From Ruminococcus sp. (lineage in GTDB: Bacteria > Bacillota > Clostridia > Lachnospirales > Lachnospiraceae), in the NCBI GenBank assembly GCA_029256845.1, contig JARIEI010000034.1:1-33227 (forward strand): a stretch of 33,227 nt of DNA, written 5' to 3'. Below, piece after piece: positions 1 through 7,800 of this stretch (position 1 is its first letter; the number at the start of each line of letters is the position of its first letter). The notes beneath the pieces were generated by a model. That model saw only the letters and a program-made list of their open reading frames with translations. It did not search any database and had not been told where the DNA came from. The translations under genes and the position numbers were made by a program.

Positions 1-239
1 GTCATTCAGAGTCTATCATCACAAATGATTATCAACATGCGTTACGTTTTCAAGATGAGATCGATGCAGCGGCAGTGTATGTAAATGCATCCACAAGGTT
101 TACAGATGGTTTTGAATTTGGCTTTGGCGCTGAGATTGGTATTAGTACGCAAAAACTCCATGCCAGAGGACCAATGGGACTTCTAGCACTTACAACTACA
201 AAATATGTGATTTTTGGAAACGGCCAAATTAGAAATTAG
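1..239 (+). CDS. proA: Gamma-glutamyl phosphate reductase, C-terminal part
   Basis: Partial gene: only the last 78 codons are inside the window, read from base 3 to the TAG at 237-239. ProA reduces gamma-glutamyl phosphate to glutamate-5-semialdehyde with NADPH, the second step of proline synthesis in the cytoplasm. Recognition rests on the family's C-terminal signatures: a [10 protein letters not shown] stretch, then [11 protein letters not shown], then the LHARGPMGL block followed by a LTT-KYVI-GNGQIR ending. These are the usual end of this aldehyde-dehydrogenase-fold enzyme, so the 3' end appears intact. The next gene begins 16 bases downstream with no visible promoter or terminator between, so the two are probably cotranscribed. 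The start and any proB partner lie outside the window. Confidence 0.93.
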   Translation, partial: HSESIITNDYQHALRFQDEIDAAAVYVNASTRFTDGFEFGFGAEIGISTQKLHARGPMGLLALTTTKYVIFGNGQIRN

Positions 240-255
240 GAAAAGAGGAACGTAC

Positions 256-1401
256 ATGGAGTATATTTTCCCAGATTATTATTGGAATTTTCAATGTGTT
301 GCGGATCAATGTCCAGATACATGTTGTGCAGGATGGCAAATAGAAATTGACAAAAAGTCTCTGAAAAAATATAAAAATACAAAAGGAATTATTGGCAATA
401 GACTTCATAATGAAATAGATTGGAGAGAAAAAATATTCCGACAATACGATGGACGATGCGCTTTTTTAAATGACAATGATTTGTGTGATCTTTATCTAGA
501 AGGTGGAGAGGATATGTTTTGTAAAACTTGCAAAACATATCCCCGTCATATAGAAGAGTATGAAGGATTAAAAGAAATATCCTTATCTTTGTCATGTCCA
601 GTTGTAGCAAATATAATAGTTGGGTTAAAAGAACCTGTTCGATTTCTAGAACGACATAGGGAATGTCCGCAAAAAGAAGATGAGAAATTTGATTTTTTGT
701 TATTTTCCAAATTAGAAGATGCAAGGGATGTGGCTTTTCGAATCTTACAAGATAGAAGTTTGAAGATAAATACTAGAATTGCTATGGTACTTGGGATGGC
801 CCATGATTTGCAACTTAGATTGGATAAAAATGCAACTTTTGAAATAGATGATGTATTACAAAGATATGCAAAGGATACAACACCAAAACGTTTTGAAGAA
901 AAAAGGCAAAAAGAGAATAAACAGTTTACAACATTTGAACAGAAAAAGTGTTTACGGACCTTTTTTTCTGTGTTCCAAAATTTAGAGATTTTAAAACCAG
1001 ATTGGAAAACTTATTTAAATGAACGAAAAAAGGTTGCTTTCGCTTCAAAAGATACCAGCCAAGTGAATGAAATTGATAAAGAATGTGAAGATATTTGGGA
1101 ACAAATAATGGTATATTTTGTATATACATATTTTTGTGGAGCTGTATATGATGGTAGAGCTTACACACGAATGAAATTTTCGGCATTTAGTACAATTATG
1201 ATACGAGAATTGTCAAAGTCACTTTGGATTTCAAACCAAAGAACTTGCGAAGAGCCAAAAAAATTTGTACAAGATATTGCGGAAGTTACAAGAAGATATG
1301 CAAGAGAGATGGAGCATTCTGATTTCAATAAAAATAAAGCGTTTGAACTTCTTGACGATGAGCAAGAGTTTGGTCTTCAAAGCTTTTTTTTGTTCCTTTA
1401 A
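256..1401 (+). CDS. FliB-like lysine-N-methylase (CxxC-rich, SAM/Fe-S family)
   Basis: A 381-residue protein whose N-terminus carries the hallmark cysteine motif of the flagellin lysine-N-methylase (FliB) family: C14, C19, C23 and C24 in the pattern Cx4Cx3CC, followed by a GRCxFLx5C-type block near residue 70-80 and a FCKTCKTYPR motif near 100. In the family these cysteines bind a metal or Fe-S centre, and the founding member methylates lysines of flagellin. No flagellar gene is visible here, so the substrate is unknown. I chose ATG 256 because AGAGGA sits just upstream. The frame stays open upstream to a TTG at 214, but that lies inside proA and lacks a ribosome site. The gene is AT-rich, with Arg codons mostly CGA/AGA. 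The family assignment is firm; the methylase activity is inferred. Confidence 0.8.
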   Translation: MEYIFPDYYWNFQCVADQCPDTCCAGWQIEIDKKSLKKYKNTKGIIGNRLHNEIDWREKIFRQYDGRCAFLNDNDLCDLYLEGGEDMFCKTCKTYPRHIEEYEGLKEISLSLSCPVVANIIVGLKEPVRFLERHRECPQKEDEKFDFLLFSKLEDARDVAFRILQDRSLKINTRIAMVLGMAHDLQLRLDKNATFEIDDVLQRYAKDTTPKRFEEKRQKENKQFTTFEQKKCLRTFFSVFQNLEILKPDWKTYLNERKKVAFASKDTSQVNEIDKECEDIWEQIMVYFVYTYFCGAVYDGRAYTRMKFSAFSTIMIRELSKSLWISNQRTCEEPKKFVQDIAEVTRRYAREMEHSDFNKNKAFELLDDEQEFGLQSFFLFL

Positions 1402-1402
1402 G

Positions 1403-1431
1403 TTCTAAATATAGATTCCCTCTACTATACT
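1403..1431 (+). promoter_or_regulatory. Possible promoter for the first carboxypeptidase gene
   Basis: A good -10 hexamer TATACT lies at 1426-1431. The best-placed -35 is only TTCTAA at 1403-1408 with a 17-base spacer. Transcription would begin about 25 bases before ATG 1463. The poor -35 keeps confidence low. Confidence 0.3.
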
Positions 1432-1456
1432 GATAACAAATCATATGGCAGAGGGA
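1417..1456. repeat. Inverted repeat spanning the promoter and ribosome site of the carboxypeptidase gene
   Basis: TCCCTCT at 1417-1423 is the exact reverse complement of AGAGGGA at 1450-1456. Extending inward, 11 of 13 positions match. The left arm lies between the candidate -35 and -10; the right arm is the ribosome-binding site of the gene starting at 1463. It could be an operator or an RNA structure, but it may also be chance. Confidence 0.4.
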
Positions 1457-1462
1457 GTTTTT

Positions 1463-2623
1463 ATGAAGTCCTTTATTGCGCTAATTTTAAGTGTTGTACT
1501 TTTTGTTGGGGCTTGTCCAAGAAACGTAAAAGCAGAGGAAACAGAAGTGCAAATTCAATCTCCATCTGGAATACTTATGGAAGTATCAACGGGAAAAATT
1601 TTATATGCAAAAGATGCTGATACTAAGAGACCACCTGCCAGTGTAACGAAAATTATGACCATGCTACTTATTTTCGATGCGTTGGAAGAAGGAAAAATTC
1701 GATTAGATGACACGGTAACAACGTCTGAGTATGCAGCGTCTATGGGTGGGTCACAAGTGTTTCTAGAACCAGGAGAAACCCAAACAGTGGATACTTTACT
1801 AAAATGTATCTCCATTGCAAGTGCCAATGATGCATGTGTTACGATGGCCGAATATCTTTGTGGAAGCGAAGAAGAATTCGTGAAAAAAATGAATGATCGG
1901 GCTAGACAATTAGGAATGGAACATACCAATTTTGTTAATTGCAATGGTTTAGATGTCGATGGTCATGTTACAACGGCAAAAGATATTGCGTTGATGTCAA
2001 GAGAATTGCTCCTTAAGTATCCCCAAATTCATGATTACTGTACTGTTTGGATGGAAGAAATTACACATACGACTAAAAAAGGGAGTAGTCAATTTGGACT
2101 TACCAATACAAATAAGTTGATTCGTCAGTACGAATATGCAACTGGTTTGAAAACGGGATCGACTGGACTTGCAAAGTTTTGTGTATCTGCATCGGCAAAA
2201 AAAGATAATATTGAACTAATAGCAGTTATTATGGCGGCAGATGATTCAAAAACAAGATTTAAAGATGCAACGACTCTTTTAAATTATGGGTTTTCCAAAT
2301 GTCAGCTCTATGAAGATCACAAGCGAAAGAATTTACCGGAACTATGTGTGACAGGAGGAGTAAAAGAAAACGTTTCTTGTGAATACGACGGGGAATTTCG
2401 TTATCTAGATCTTGATGGAAAGAATATCAATGGTATTACGAAAACACTCTATATGAAAGAGAAACTGAGGGCGCCTGTGAAAAAAGGACAAAAAGCAGGT
2501 AAACTTGTGTATCGATTAGACGGAAATGAAATAGGTTATTTAGATGTAATCACAACAGAACCAGTGAGAAAAGCAAGGTATATAGATTGCATTAGAAAAA
2601 TTCTTTTTCAATATCGTATTTAA
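1463..2623 (+). CDS. D-alanyl-D-alanine carboxypeptidase (peptidase S11, PBP5/DacF type)
   Basis: A 386-residue secreted enzyme that trims the terminal D-alanine from peptidoglycan pentapeptides. A signal peptide covers residues 1-24 (basic Lys, hydrophobic core, cleavage near VKA). The three active-site motifs of the S11 family are present in order: SVTK at 60-63 with nucleophile Ser60, SAN at 120-122, and KTG at 230-232. The C-terminal ~100 residues form the usual beta-rich domain that holds the enzyme near the membrane. I took ATG 1463 rather than the in-frame ATG at 1445, because AGAGGGAG lies just before it and the protein then begins directly with a signal sequence. It is about 3.5 kb from a paralogue at 5014, and scpA/scpB lie between them. 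An inverted repeat overlaps its ribosome site. Confidence 0.9.
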   Translation: MKSFIALILSVVLFVGACPRNVKAEETEVQIQSPSGILMEVSTGKILYAKDADTKRPPASVTKIMTMLLIFDALEEGKIRLDDTVTTSEYAASMGGSQVFLEPGETQTVDTLLKCISIASANDACVTMAEYLCGSEEEFVKKMNDRARQLGMEHTNFVNCNGLDVDGHVTTAKDIALMSRELLLKYPQIHDYCTVWMEEITHTTKKGSSQFGLTNTNKLIRQYEYATGLKTGSTGLAKFCVSASAKKDNIELIAVIMAADDSKTRFKDATTLLNYGFSKCQLYEDHKRKNLPELCVTGGVKENVSCEYDGEFRYLDLDGKNINGITKTLYMKEKLRAPVKKGQKAGKLVYRLDGNEIGYLDVITTEPVRKARYIDCIRKILFQYRI

Positions 2624-2632
2624 ATGTTTGAT

Positions 2633-2661
2633 TTGAAATTATAGAAAGAAAATGGTAGGAT
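2633..2661 (+). promoter_or_regulatory. Promoter upstream of the metallophosphoesterase-scpAB group
   Basis: TTGAAA at 2633-2638, a 17-base spacer, then TAGGAT at 2656-2661 preceded by TGG, an extended -10. It sits about 44 bases before ATG 2705 and could drive the phosphoesterase, scpA and scpB. Confidence 0.45.
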
Positions 2662-2704
2662 ATAGGAAGTTGAAAAAGAACTTTAAAGAGGAAAGGGTGT
2701 CCTT

Positions 2705-3649
2705 ATGGTACGAATGTTTTGCATAGCTGTGGGAATTATACTTTTATTCATTGTGTGTGCATTATGTGAAGGCAAGAGAGAATTACGCTTTTTTAAAGTA
2801 AGAAGGTATCAGTTTACCCATCCTGACTTTTTTATGTTAGATTCTGAAAAAAAGATTATCCTTTTGGCTGATCTTCATAATAAAGTGTATGGGAATAAAA
2901 ATGATATACTTCTTGAGAAGATTCGACAAGACAGTCCAGACTATATTTTAATAGCAGGAGATATGCTTGTTGGCAGGCCAGAGGCAAAGTTAAAAGAAGC
3001 ACAAGAATTTTTGTGTGAATTACCTAAAATATGTCCGGTTTATTACGGACTTGGAAATCATGAACAGCGAATGAAAGTATATCCGGAAATTTATGGGGAA
3101 GGGATTTATTTAAATTTCCGGAATACACTAAAAGATGCAGGAATTCATTTTTTAGAGAATGAGCGTGTGACATTGCAGTGTGATCGCATGAAGATAGATA
3201 TTGCTGGTCTAGAACTTCCTATGGATACCTATCAAAGATTTCGTCGTACCACAATATCTGGAAAAGATATTGAGAATATAATAGGAAAAGCATCAAAGCA
3301 TTTTCAAATTTTAATTGCTCACAATCCAGTGTTTTTTCCAGCATACAAAGAGTGGGGAGCAGATTTAACGCTAAGTGGTCATTTGCATGGTGGAATTATC
3401 AGAATTCCAGGGTTTGGTGGTCTTATTACTCCACAAGCAGCACTTTTTCCGAAATATTCTGGAGAAATGACGGTGGAGGAAAATCAAGCAATTGTTGTAA
3501 GCCGTGGACTTGGAACACATACGATTAATTATCGTATTTTTAACCCGGCAGAAGTGGTTTCCATCTCACTTTTGCCATATGCGAATAAGAAAAAAACAAC
3601 AGTTTTGGAGAATAAATATGGGGATACCAGTAAAATTAGAAGTGTTTGA
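2705..3649 (+). CDS. Membrane-anchored metallophosphoesterase (calcineurin-like, YaeI type)
   Basis: A 314-residue protein with one N-terminal membrane segment (about residues 4-20) followed by a calcineurin-like phosphoesterase domain. The metal-binding motifs appear in order: DLH (D56, H58), GD (85-86), GNHE (117-120), an AHNP motif (H206) and GHLHGG (225-230, H226 and H228). This set supports a two-metal phosphohydrolase. Relatives of this architecture include YaeI-type proteins thought to act on lipid-linked or UDP-sugar phosphates at the membrane, but the substrate here cannot be told from sequence. AGGAAAGG precedes ATG 2705. The last 32 bases overlap the start of scpA in another frame, which suggests coupled translation. 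Confidence 0.82.
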   Translation: MVRMFCIAVGIILLFIVCALCEGKRELRFFKVRRYQFTHPDFFMLDSEKKIILLADLHNKVYGNKNDILLEKIRQDSPDYILIAGDMLVGRPEAKLKEAQEFLCELPKICPVYYGLGNHEQRMKVYPEIYGEGIYLNFRNTLKDAGIHFLENERVTLQCDRMKIDIAGLELPMDTYQRFRRTTISGKDIENIIGKASKHFQILIAHNPVFFPAYKEWGADLTLSGHLHGGIIRIPGFGGLITPQAALFPKYSGEMTVEENQAIVVSRGLGTHTINYRIFNPAEVVSISLLPYANKKKTTVLENKYGDTSKIRSV

Positions 3650-4361
3650 AGGACCATTGGATCTTTTACTTCATTTGATTGATAAAAATAAAATCGATAT
3701 CTACGATATACCGATTGTGGAGATTACAAGTCAGTACATGGATTATATTCGAAGTATGCAAGAAAGTAACCTAGATATTATGAGTGAATTTCTTGTAATG
3801 GCAGCAACGCTTTTAGACATAAAATGTAAAATGCTGCTTCCAAAAGAAGAAAAGGAAGAAGAGGAAGAGGAAGATCCTCGTCAAGCGCTTGTAGAACAAC
3901 TTCTACAATATAAGATGTATAAATATATTTCTTATGAATTAAAAGATAGACAAGAAGAAGCAGAACTTGTTTTGTACAAAAATCCAACGATACCAGGTGA
4001 AGTGGCAGAATATGAGGAACCTGTAGATTTGGATGAACTTCTAGAAGGAATTAATATGTCTGTTCTTGACAAAATTTTTCAAGAAGTCATGAAACGACAA
4101 GATGCAAAGATTGATCCAGTGCGCAGTAAATTTGGTAAGATTGAAAAGGAAGAAGTGCCGTTGCCGATGAAACTTGCGTATGTACAAGAGTATGCGAAAA
4201 CACATCGTAGATTCCGTTTTAAGGCATTGTTAGAAAGTCAAAACAGTAGGATGCATGTTGTTGTTACATTTTTAGCAGTGTTAGAGTTGATGAAAACGGG
4301 AAATATTCGTGTAGAACAGGAGGAAATATGCGGAGATATTATGATACAATCTCTGCTATGA
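3618..4361 (+). CDS. scpA: Segregation and condensation protein A (kleisin of the SMC complex)
   Basis: A 247-residue kleisin that bridges the Smc ATPase heads and, with ScpB, forms the bacterial condensin that compacts and segregates chromosomes. The N-terminus shows the family signature VFEGPLDLLLHLI followed by a DIYDIPI block; the middle has an acidic Lys/Glu-rich linker (a run of glutamates near residue 75), and the C-terminus is the winged-helix region that binds Smc. The frame is open further upstream, but the ATG at 3618 gives the canonical N-terminus and has TTGGAG about eight bases before it. The start lies inside the end of the preceding phosphoesterase gene, and scpB begins seven bases after the stop. 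Confidence 0.94.
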   Translation: MGIPVKLEVFEGPLDLLLHLIDKNKIDIYDIPIVEITSQYMDYIRSMQESNLDIMSEFLVMAATLLDIKCKMLLPKEEKEEEEEEDPRQALVEQLLQYKMYKYISYELKDRQEEAELVLYKNPTIPGEVAEYEEPVDLDELLEGINMSVLDKIFQEVMKRQDAKIDPVRSKFGKIEKEEVPLPMKLAYVQEYAKTHRRFRFKALLESQNSRMHVVVTFLAVLELMKTGNIRVEQEEICGDIMIQSLL

Positions 4362-4368
4362 AGAAGAT

Positions 4369-4947
4369 ATGAACAAGGCGAGTATAAAAAAAATGAAAGG
4401 AATTATAGAGGCTATTTTGTTTACAATGGGGGATTCCGTGGAATTGTCTAAAATCGCCAATGCAATTGAATGTGAGGAAAGTGTTACAAAAGAGATCATT
4501 CAAAGCATGATAAAAGACTATGAAGATATAGGTAGAGGGATTCAGATTATTGAACTTGGGAATTGTTACCAGATGTGTACAAAAAAAGATGCATATGAAG
4601 CGTTGATAAAAATTGCAAGACAACCGAAGAAATATGTATTGACAGATGTGCTTTTGGAAACGTTATCTATTATTGCATACAAGCAACCAGTAACAAAACT
4701 TGAAATTGAAAAGATTCGAGGGGTTAGTTCTTCTCATGCGGTCAACAAATTAGTGGAATTTGGACTAGTTGAAGAAGTGGGAAGGTTAGATGCGCCTGGA
4801 AAACCAATTTTATTTGGAACCACAGAAGAATTTCTGCGCCGCTTTAGTGTGCAATCTTTGGAAAATCTGCCGATAATAGAACATACGCAAATCGAGCATT
4901 TTAAAGAAGAGGCTGAAGATGAAGCACACTTGAAATTGGATTTATAA
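4369..4947 (+). CDS. scpB: Segregation and condensation protein B
   Basis: A 192-residue winged-helix dimer that binds the ScpA linker and regulates the Smc-ScpAB ring. It shows the ScpB N-terminal pattern (IIEAILF, then GDSVELSKIA) and the well-conserved central block LETLSIIAYKQPVTKLEIEKIRGV, here around residues 103-126, followed by a GLVEEVGRLDAPGKPILFGTT stretch typical of the second winged helix. The acidic C-terminal tail is short. The first ATG is used; an internal ATG at 4393 would also give a plausible N-terminus. Only seven bases separate it from scpA, so the two are made together as expected for complex partners. A 9-base inverted repeat spans its stop codon. Confidence 0.94.
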   Translation: MNKASIKKMKGIIEAILFTMGDSVELSKIANAIECEESVTKEIIQSMIKDYEDIGRGIQIIELGNCYQMCTKKDAYEALIKIARQPKKYVLTDVLLETLSIIAYKQPVTKLEIEKIRGVSSSHAVNKLVEFGLVEEVGRLDAPGKPILFGTTEEFLRRFSVQSLENLPIIEHTQIEHFKEEAEDEAHLKLDL

Positions 4948-4995
4948 AATTAGTTCTATCAATTTCAATTCTACATATATTTTAGAAAATAGAAC
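4930..4995. repeat. Two interleaved inverted repeats between scpB and the second carboxypeptidase gene
   Basis: TTGAAATTG at 4930-4938 pairs perfectly with CAATTTCAA at 4960-4968, and GTTCTAT at 4953-4959 pairs with ATAGAAC at 4989-4995. The second left arm lies in the loop of the first, so the two stems are interleaved. No T-run follows either, so this is not a clear intrinsic terminator. Confidence 0.4.
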
Positions 4996-5013
4996 AATGT
5001 GGGGAATTGTTAG

Positions 5014-6243
5014 ATGAAAAAAAGAATGATCGCTGTTTTCCTTAGCTGTGTAGCATTACTTAGTGCATTGTTGCAAATATCAAAAAAAAGCATTGTTTAC
5101 GCAGCAGAGGGAGAACCACAAGAATTGTATGCCCGTTCTGCTGTATTAATGGATGCAGATACTGGGCGTATTTTATTTTCAAAAGCAGGAAATGAAAAAA
5201 GAGCAATGGCAAGTACAACTAAAATTATGACGTGTATCCTAGCTTTGGAAAACGGAAATCTTGAAAGTGTCGTTACAGTTTCCAAAAATGCTGTTAGGCA
5301 GCCAAAAGTACATCTTGGAGCTGCACAAGGAGATACTTTTTACTTAAAGGATTTATTGTTTTCATTAATGCTAGAGTCTCACAATGACTCTGCAGTTATG
5401 ATTGCAGAGCATATTGCAGGTTCTGTAGAGAAGTTTGCAGCACTTATGAACAAAAAAGCAAAAGAACTATCATGCAGGCATACATATTTTATTACACCAA
5501 ATGGATTAGATGCTAAGGATGATCAAGATTTTCATCATACAACGGCAGAGGATTTGGCAAAAATCATGAGGTATTGCGTGAATATCTCTCCGGAAAAAGA
5601 AAAGTTTATCAACATTACTGGAACAAAAGAATATCACTTTACGGATTGTGATGGTCAAAAAAAATATTATTGTAGAAATCATAATGCATTTTTGGAAATG
5701 ATGGAAGGAGCATTTTCTGGAAAGACGGGATTTACAGGTGATGCTGGATATTGCTATGTAGGTGCATTGAAAAAAGACAATAAGAATTTAATCGTTGCAC
5801 TACTTGGATGTGGATGGCCAAACAATAAAGCATATAAATGGAGTGATAGTAAAAAATTAATGACCTATGGATTGGAGTATTTTGAAAATCGCAATATTTG
5901 GAAAAATGTATCAGTACGAAAGCTACATGTCGTTCACGGGATTGATGAGAAATGTCCATTAAAAAAATCAACATATGTGAAAGTGAAAATTAAAAATCCT
6001 GATCCGAATTGGAAAGTGCTTTTACATAAGTGCGATCAAGTAGATGTAAAAATATATAAGAAACAAAGTGTGCAAGCGCCGATTCGTAAGGGAGACAAGG
6101 TTGGAGAAATTTTGTATTTGTTAAATGGAAAAGAATTACGAAGATTTGATTTAGTGGCGGAAAAATCAGTTAGAAAGATCTCTTATAAACATTATTTAAA
6201 AACAGTACAAAAGATCTATTACAATGTTAAAAAAATAGCATAA
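5014..6243 (+). CDS. D-alanyl-D-alanine carboxypeptidase, second paralogue (DacF/PBP5-like)
   Basis: A 409-residue secreted S11 peptidase that removes terminal D-alanine from wall peptides. The signal peptide is about 31 residues (basic start, hydrophobic core, cleavage near VYAAEG). Active-site motifs: STTK at 67-70 (nucleophile Ser67), SHN at 122-124 and KTG at 237-239, followed by GFTGDAG. The C-terminal third is a basic beta-rich domain. It differs clearly from the paralogue at 1463: the second motif is SHN rather than SAN, and it has extra length around residues 190-225. GGGG precedes ATG 5014 by nine bases. Position after scpAB recalls the link between scpAB and a carboxypeptidase gene (dacB) in Bacillus, where the enzyme acts in spore cortex synthesis; such a role here is only inference. 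Confidence 0.9.
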   Translation: MKKRMIAVFLSCVALLSALLQISKKSIVYAAEGEPQELYARSAVLMDADTGRILFSKAGNEKRAMASTTKIMTCILALENGNLESVVTVSKNAVRQPKVHLGAAQGDTFYLKDLLFSLMLESHNDSAVMIAEHIAGSVEKFAALMNKKAKELSCRHTYFITPNGLDAKDDQDFHHTTAEDLAKIMRYCVNISPEKEKFINITGTKEYHFTDCDGQKKYYCRNHNAFLEMMEGAFSGKTGFTGDAGYCYVGALKKDNKNLIVALLGCGWPNNKAYKWSDSKKLMTYGLEYFENRNIWKNVSVRKLHVVHGIDEKCPLKKSTYVKVKIKNPDPNWKVLLHKCDQVDVKIYKKQSVQAPIRKGDKVGEILYLLNGKELRRFDLVAEKSVRKISYKHYLKTVQKIYYNVKKIA

Positions 6244-6258
6244 TGTTCCGAGAAAGAA

Positions 6259-6287
6259 TTGAAATTTTGTTGGATATATTATATACT
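6259..6287 (+). promoter_or_regulatory. Strong sigma-A-type promoter of the carboxylase/sodium-pump operon
   Basis: TTGAAA at 6259-6264, exactly 17 bases, then TATACT at 6282-6287. Each hexamer differs from consensus at one position. The predicted start near 6294 leaves a leader of about 50 AT-rich bases before ATG 6347. The previous gene ends at 6243, so this is the natural start of a new unit. Confidence 0.65.
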
Positions 6288-6346
6288 AAAATAGCCATAG
6301 ATTTTGGTTTAATTAATACTAATTATAAAATATGGAGGGCTAGATT

Positions 6347-7786
6347 ATGAGCTACAATGCTACAGAAAACACAGCAAGTAGACGAATTGCCATGCTTCTG
6401 GATGAGGGAAGCTTCGTGGAAATCGGCGGAGCGGTTACTGCAAGAAACACGGATTTCAATCTACAAGAAAAAGAAACTCCAGCGGATGGTGTCATCACTG
6501 GATATGGAGTGATTGATGGAAATCTCGTTTACGTGTATAGTCAGGATGCTTCTGTTTTAAAGGGAGCAATTGGAGAGATGCATGCCAGAAAAATTGCAAA
6601 TATTTATGATATGGCCATGAAGATGGGTGCACCAGTTATTGGACTTTTGGATTGTGCAGGATTACGACTTCAGGAAGCAACAGATGCTTTAGAAGCGTTT
6701 GGAAGCCTTTATTTTAAACAGGCAATGGCTTCAGGTGTGATTCCACAGATCACAGCAGTGTTTGGAATGTGTGGTGGAGGTCTTGCAGTTGTGCCAGGTC
6801 TTACTGACTTTACCTTTATGGAAAGTACAAAGGCAAAATTATTTGTAAATGCTCCAAATGCATTAGAAGGAAATCACGAATCAAAATGTGATACAGCTTC
6901 TGCAAAATATCAAAGTGAAACAGCAGGTCTTGTAGATGTGATGGGTGAAGAAGAAGAAATTCTTTCTCAGATCAGAACACTGATTGAGATCATTCCTGCT
7001 AATAATGAAGACGATCTTTCATACGCAGAATGTCTAGATGATTTAAATCGTGTATGTACAGATCTTGAAAATATGTCAGAGGATCCAGCACTTGTATTGT
7101 CTACGATTTCAGATAGTCATTTCTTCTTTGAAACAAAGAAAGATTATGCAAAAGACATGGTGACAGGATTCATTCGTTTGAATGGAATGACTGTTGGTGC
7201 AATCGCAAATCGATCCAAAGAATATGACGAAGAAGGAAATGTTGCAAAAGAGTATGGACAAGTTCTTACAGTAAATGGATGCAGAAAAGCAGCAGATTTT
7301 GTTAATTTCTGTGATGCATTTTCAATTCCAGTTCTTACCCTTACAAATGTAACAGGTTTCCATGCAACAATGTGCTCAGAAAGAAATATGGCAAGAGAAG
7401 TTGCAAAACTCACATATGCGTTTGCAAATGCATCTGTTCCAAAAGTAAATGTTGTGACAGGAAAAGCATATGGAAGTCCATATATTTGCATGAATAGCAA
7501 ATCAATTGGAGCAGACATGGTTTATGCTTGGCCTACATCAGAAATTGGAATGATGGATGCTACATTAGCAGCAAAGATTATGTATGCAGATGCAGATGCA
7601 GCAACACAACAAGAAAAAGCTGCTGAATACAAAGAACTTCAGTCTAGCCCACTAAGTGCTGCTAGAAGAGGATATGTGGATGCAGTTATTGAGCCTTCAG
7701 ATACAAGAAAATATGTGATCGGTGCTTTCGAGATGCTTTTCACAAAGAGAGAAGGTCGTCCGGATAAAAAACACGGTACGGTTTAG
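6347..7786 (+). CDS. Acyl-CoA carboxyltransferase subunit (MmdA/PccB, transcarboxylase 12S type)
   Basis: A 479-residue protein of the crotonase-like carboxyltransferase family, which moves CO2 between biotin and an acyl-CoA (methylmalonyl/propionyl-CoA or malonyl/acetyl-CoA). The N-terminal half holds the CoA-binding region with ARKIANIYDMAMKMGAPVIGLLDCAG and the oxyanion-hole glycines in GMCGGGLAVVPGLTDF; the C-terminal half has GFHATMCSERN and the second glycine site GKAYGSPYICM, then the AWPTSEIGMMDA block. At 479 residues it is somewhat shorter than typical ~510-residue members. GGAGGG precedes ATG 6347. It is the first gene of a five-gene operon containing a biotin carrier, a sodium-pump subunit and a 5S-type carboxyltransferase, but no biotin carboxylase. 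The acyl-CoA substrate cannot be settled from sequence. Confidence 0.85.
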   Translation: MSYNATENTASRRIAMLLDEGSFVEIGGAVTARNTDFNLQEKETPADGVITGYGVIDGNLVYVYSQDASVLKGAIGEMHARKIANIYDMAMKMGAPVIGLLDCAGLRLQEATDALEAFGSLYFKQAMASGVIPQITAVFGMCGGGLAVVPGLTDFTFMESTKAKLFVNAPNALEGNHESKCDTASAKYQSETAGLVDVMGEEEEILSQIRTLIEIIPANNEDDLSYAECLDDLNRVCTDLENMSEDPALVLSTISDSHFFFETKKDYAKDMVTGFIRLNGMTVGAIANRSKEYDEEGNVAKEYGQVLTVNGCRKAADFVNFCDAFSIPVLTLTNVTGFHATMCSERNMAREVAKLTYAFANASVPKVNVVTGKAYGSPYICMNSKSIGADMVYAWPTSEIGMMDATLAAKIMYADADAATQQEKAAEYKELQSSPLSAARRGYVDAVIEPSDTRKYVIGAFEMLFTKREGRPDKKHGTV

Positions 7787-7800
7787 AGAGGTGAAGCAAA

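Noticed and set aside
214-255. TTG start that would lengthen the FliB-like protein by 14 residues
   Set aside because: It lies inside proA and has no ribosome site; ATG 256 has one, and gives the normal family N-terminus.
3504-3617. Upstream extension of scpA by 38 codons into the phosphoesterase gene
   Set aside because: The added residues do not look like ScpA, and the ATG at 3618 gives the canonical N-terminus.
4971-4981. TATATT as a -10 element for the second carboxypeptidase gene
   Set aside because: No acceptable -35 lies at 16-18 bases; in such AT-rich DNA a lone -10 match is expected by chance.
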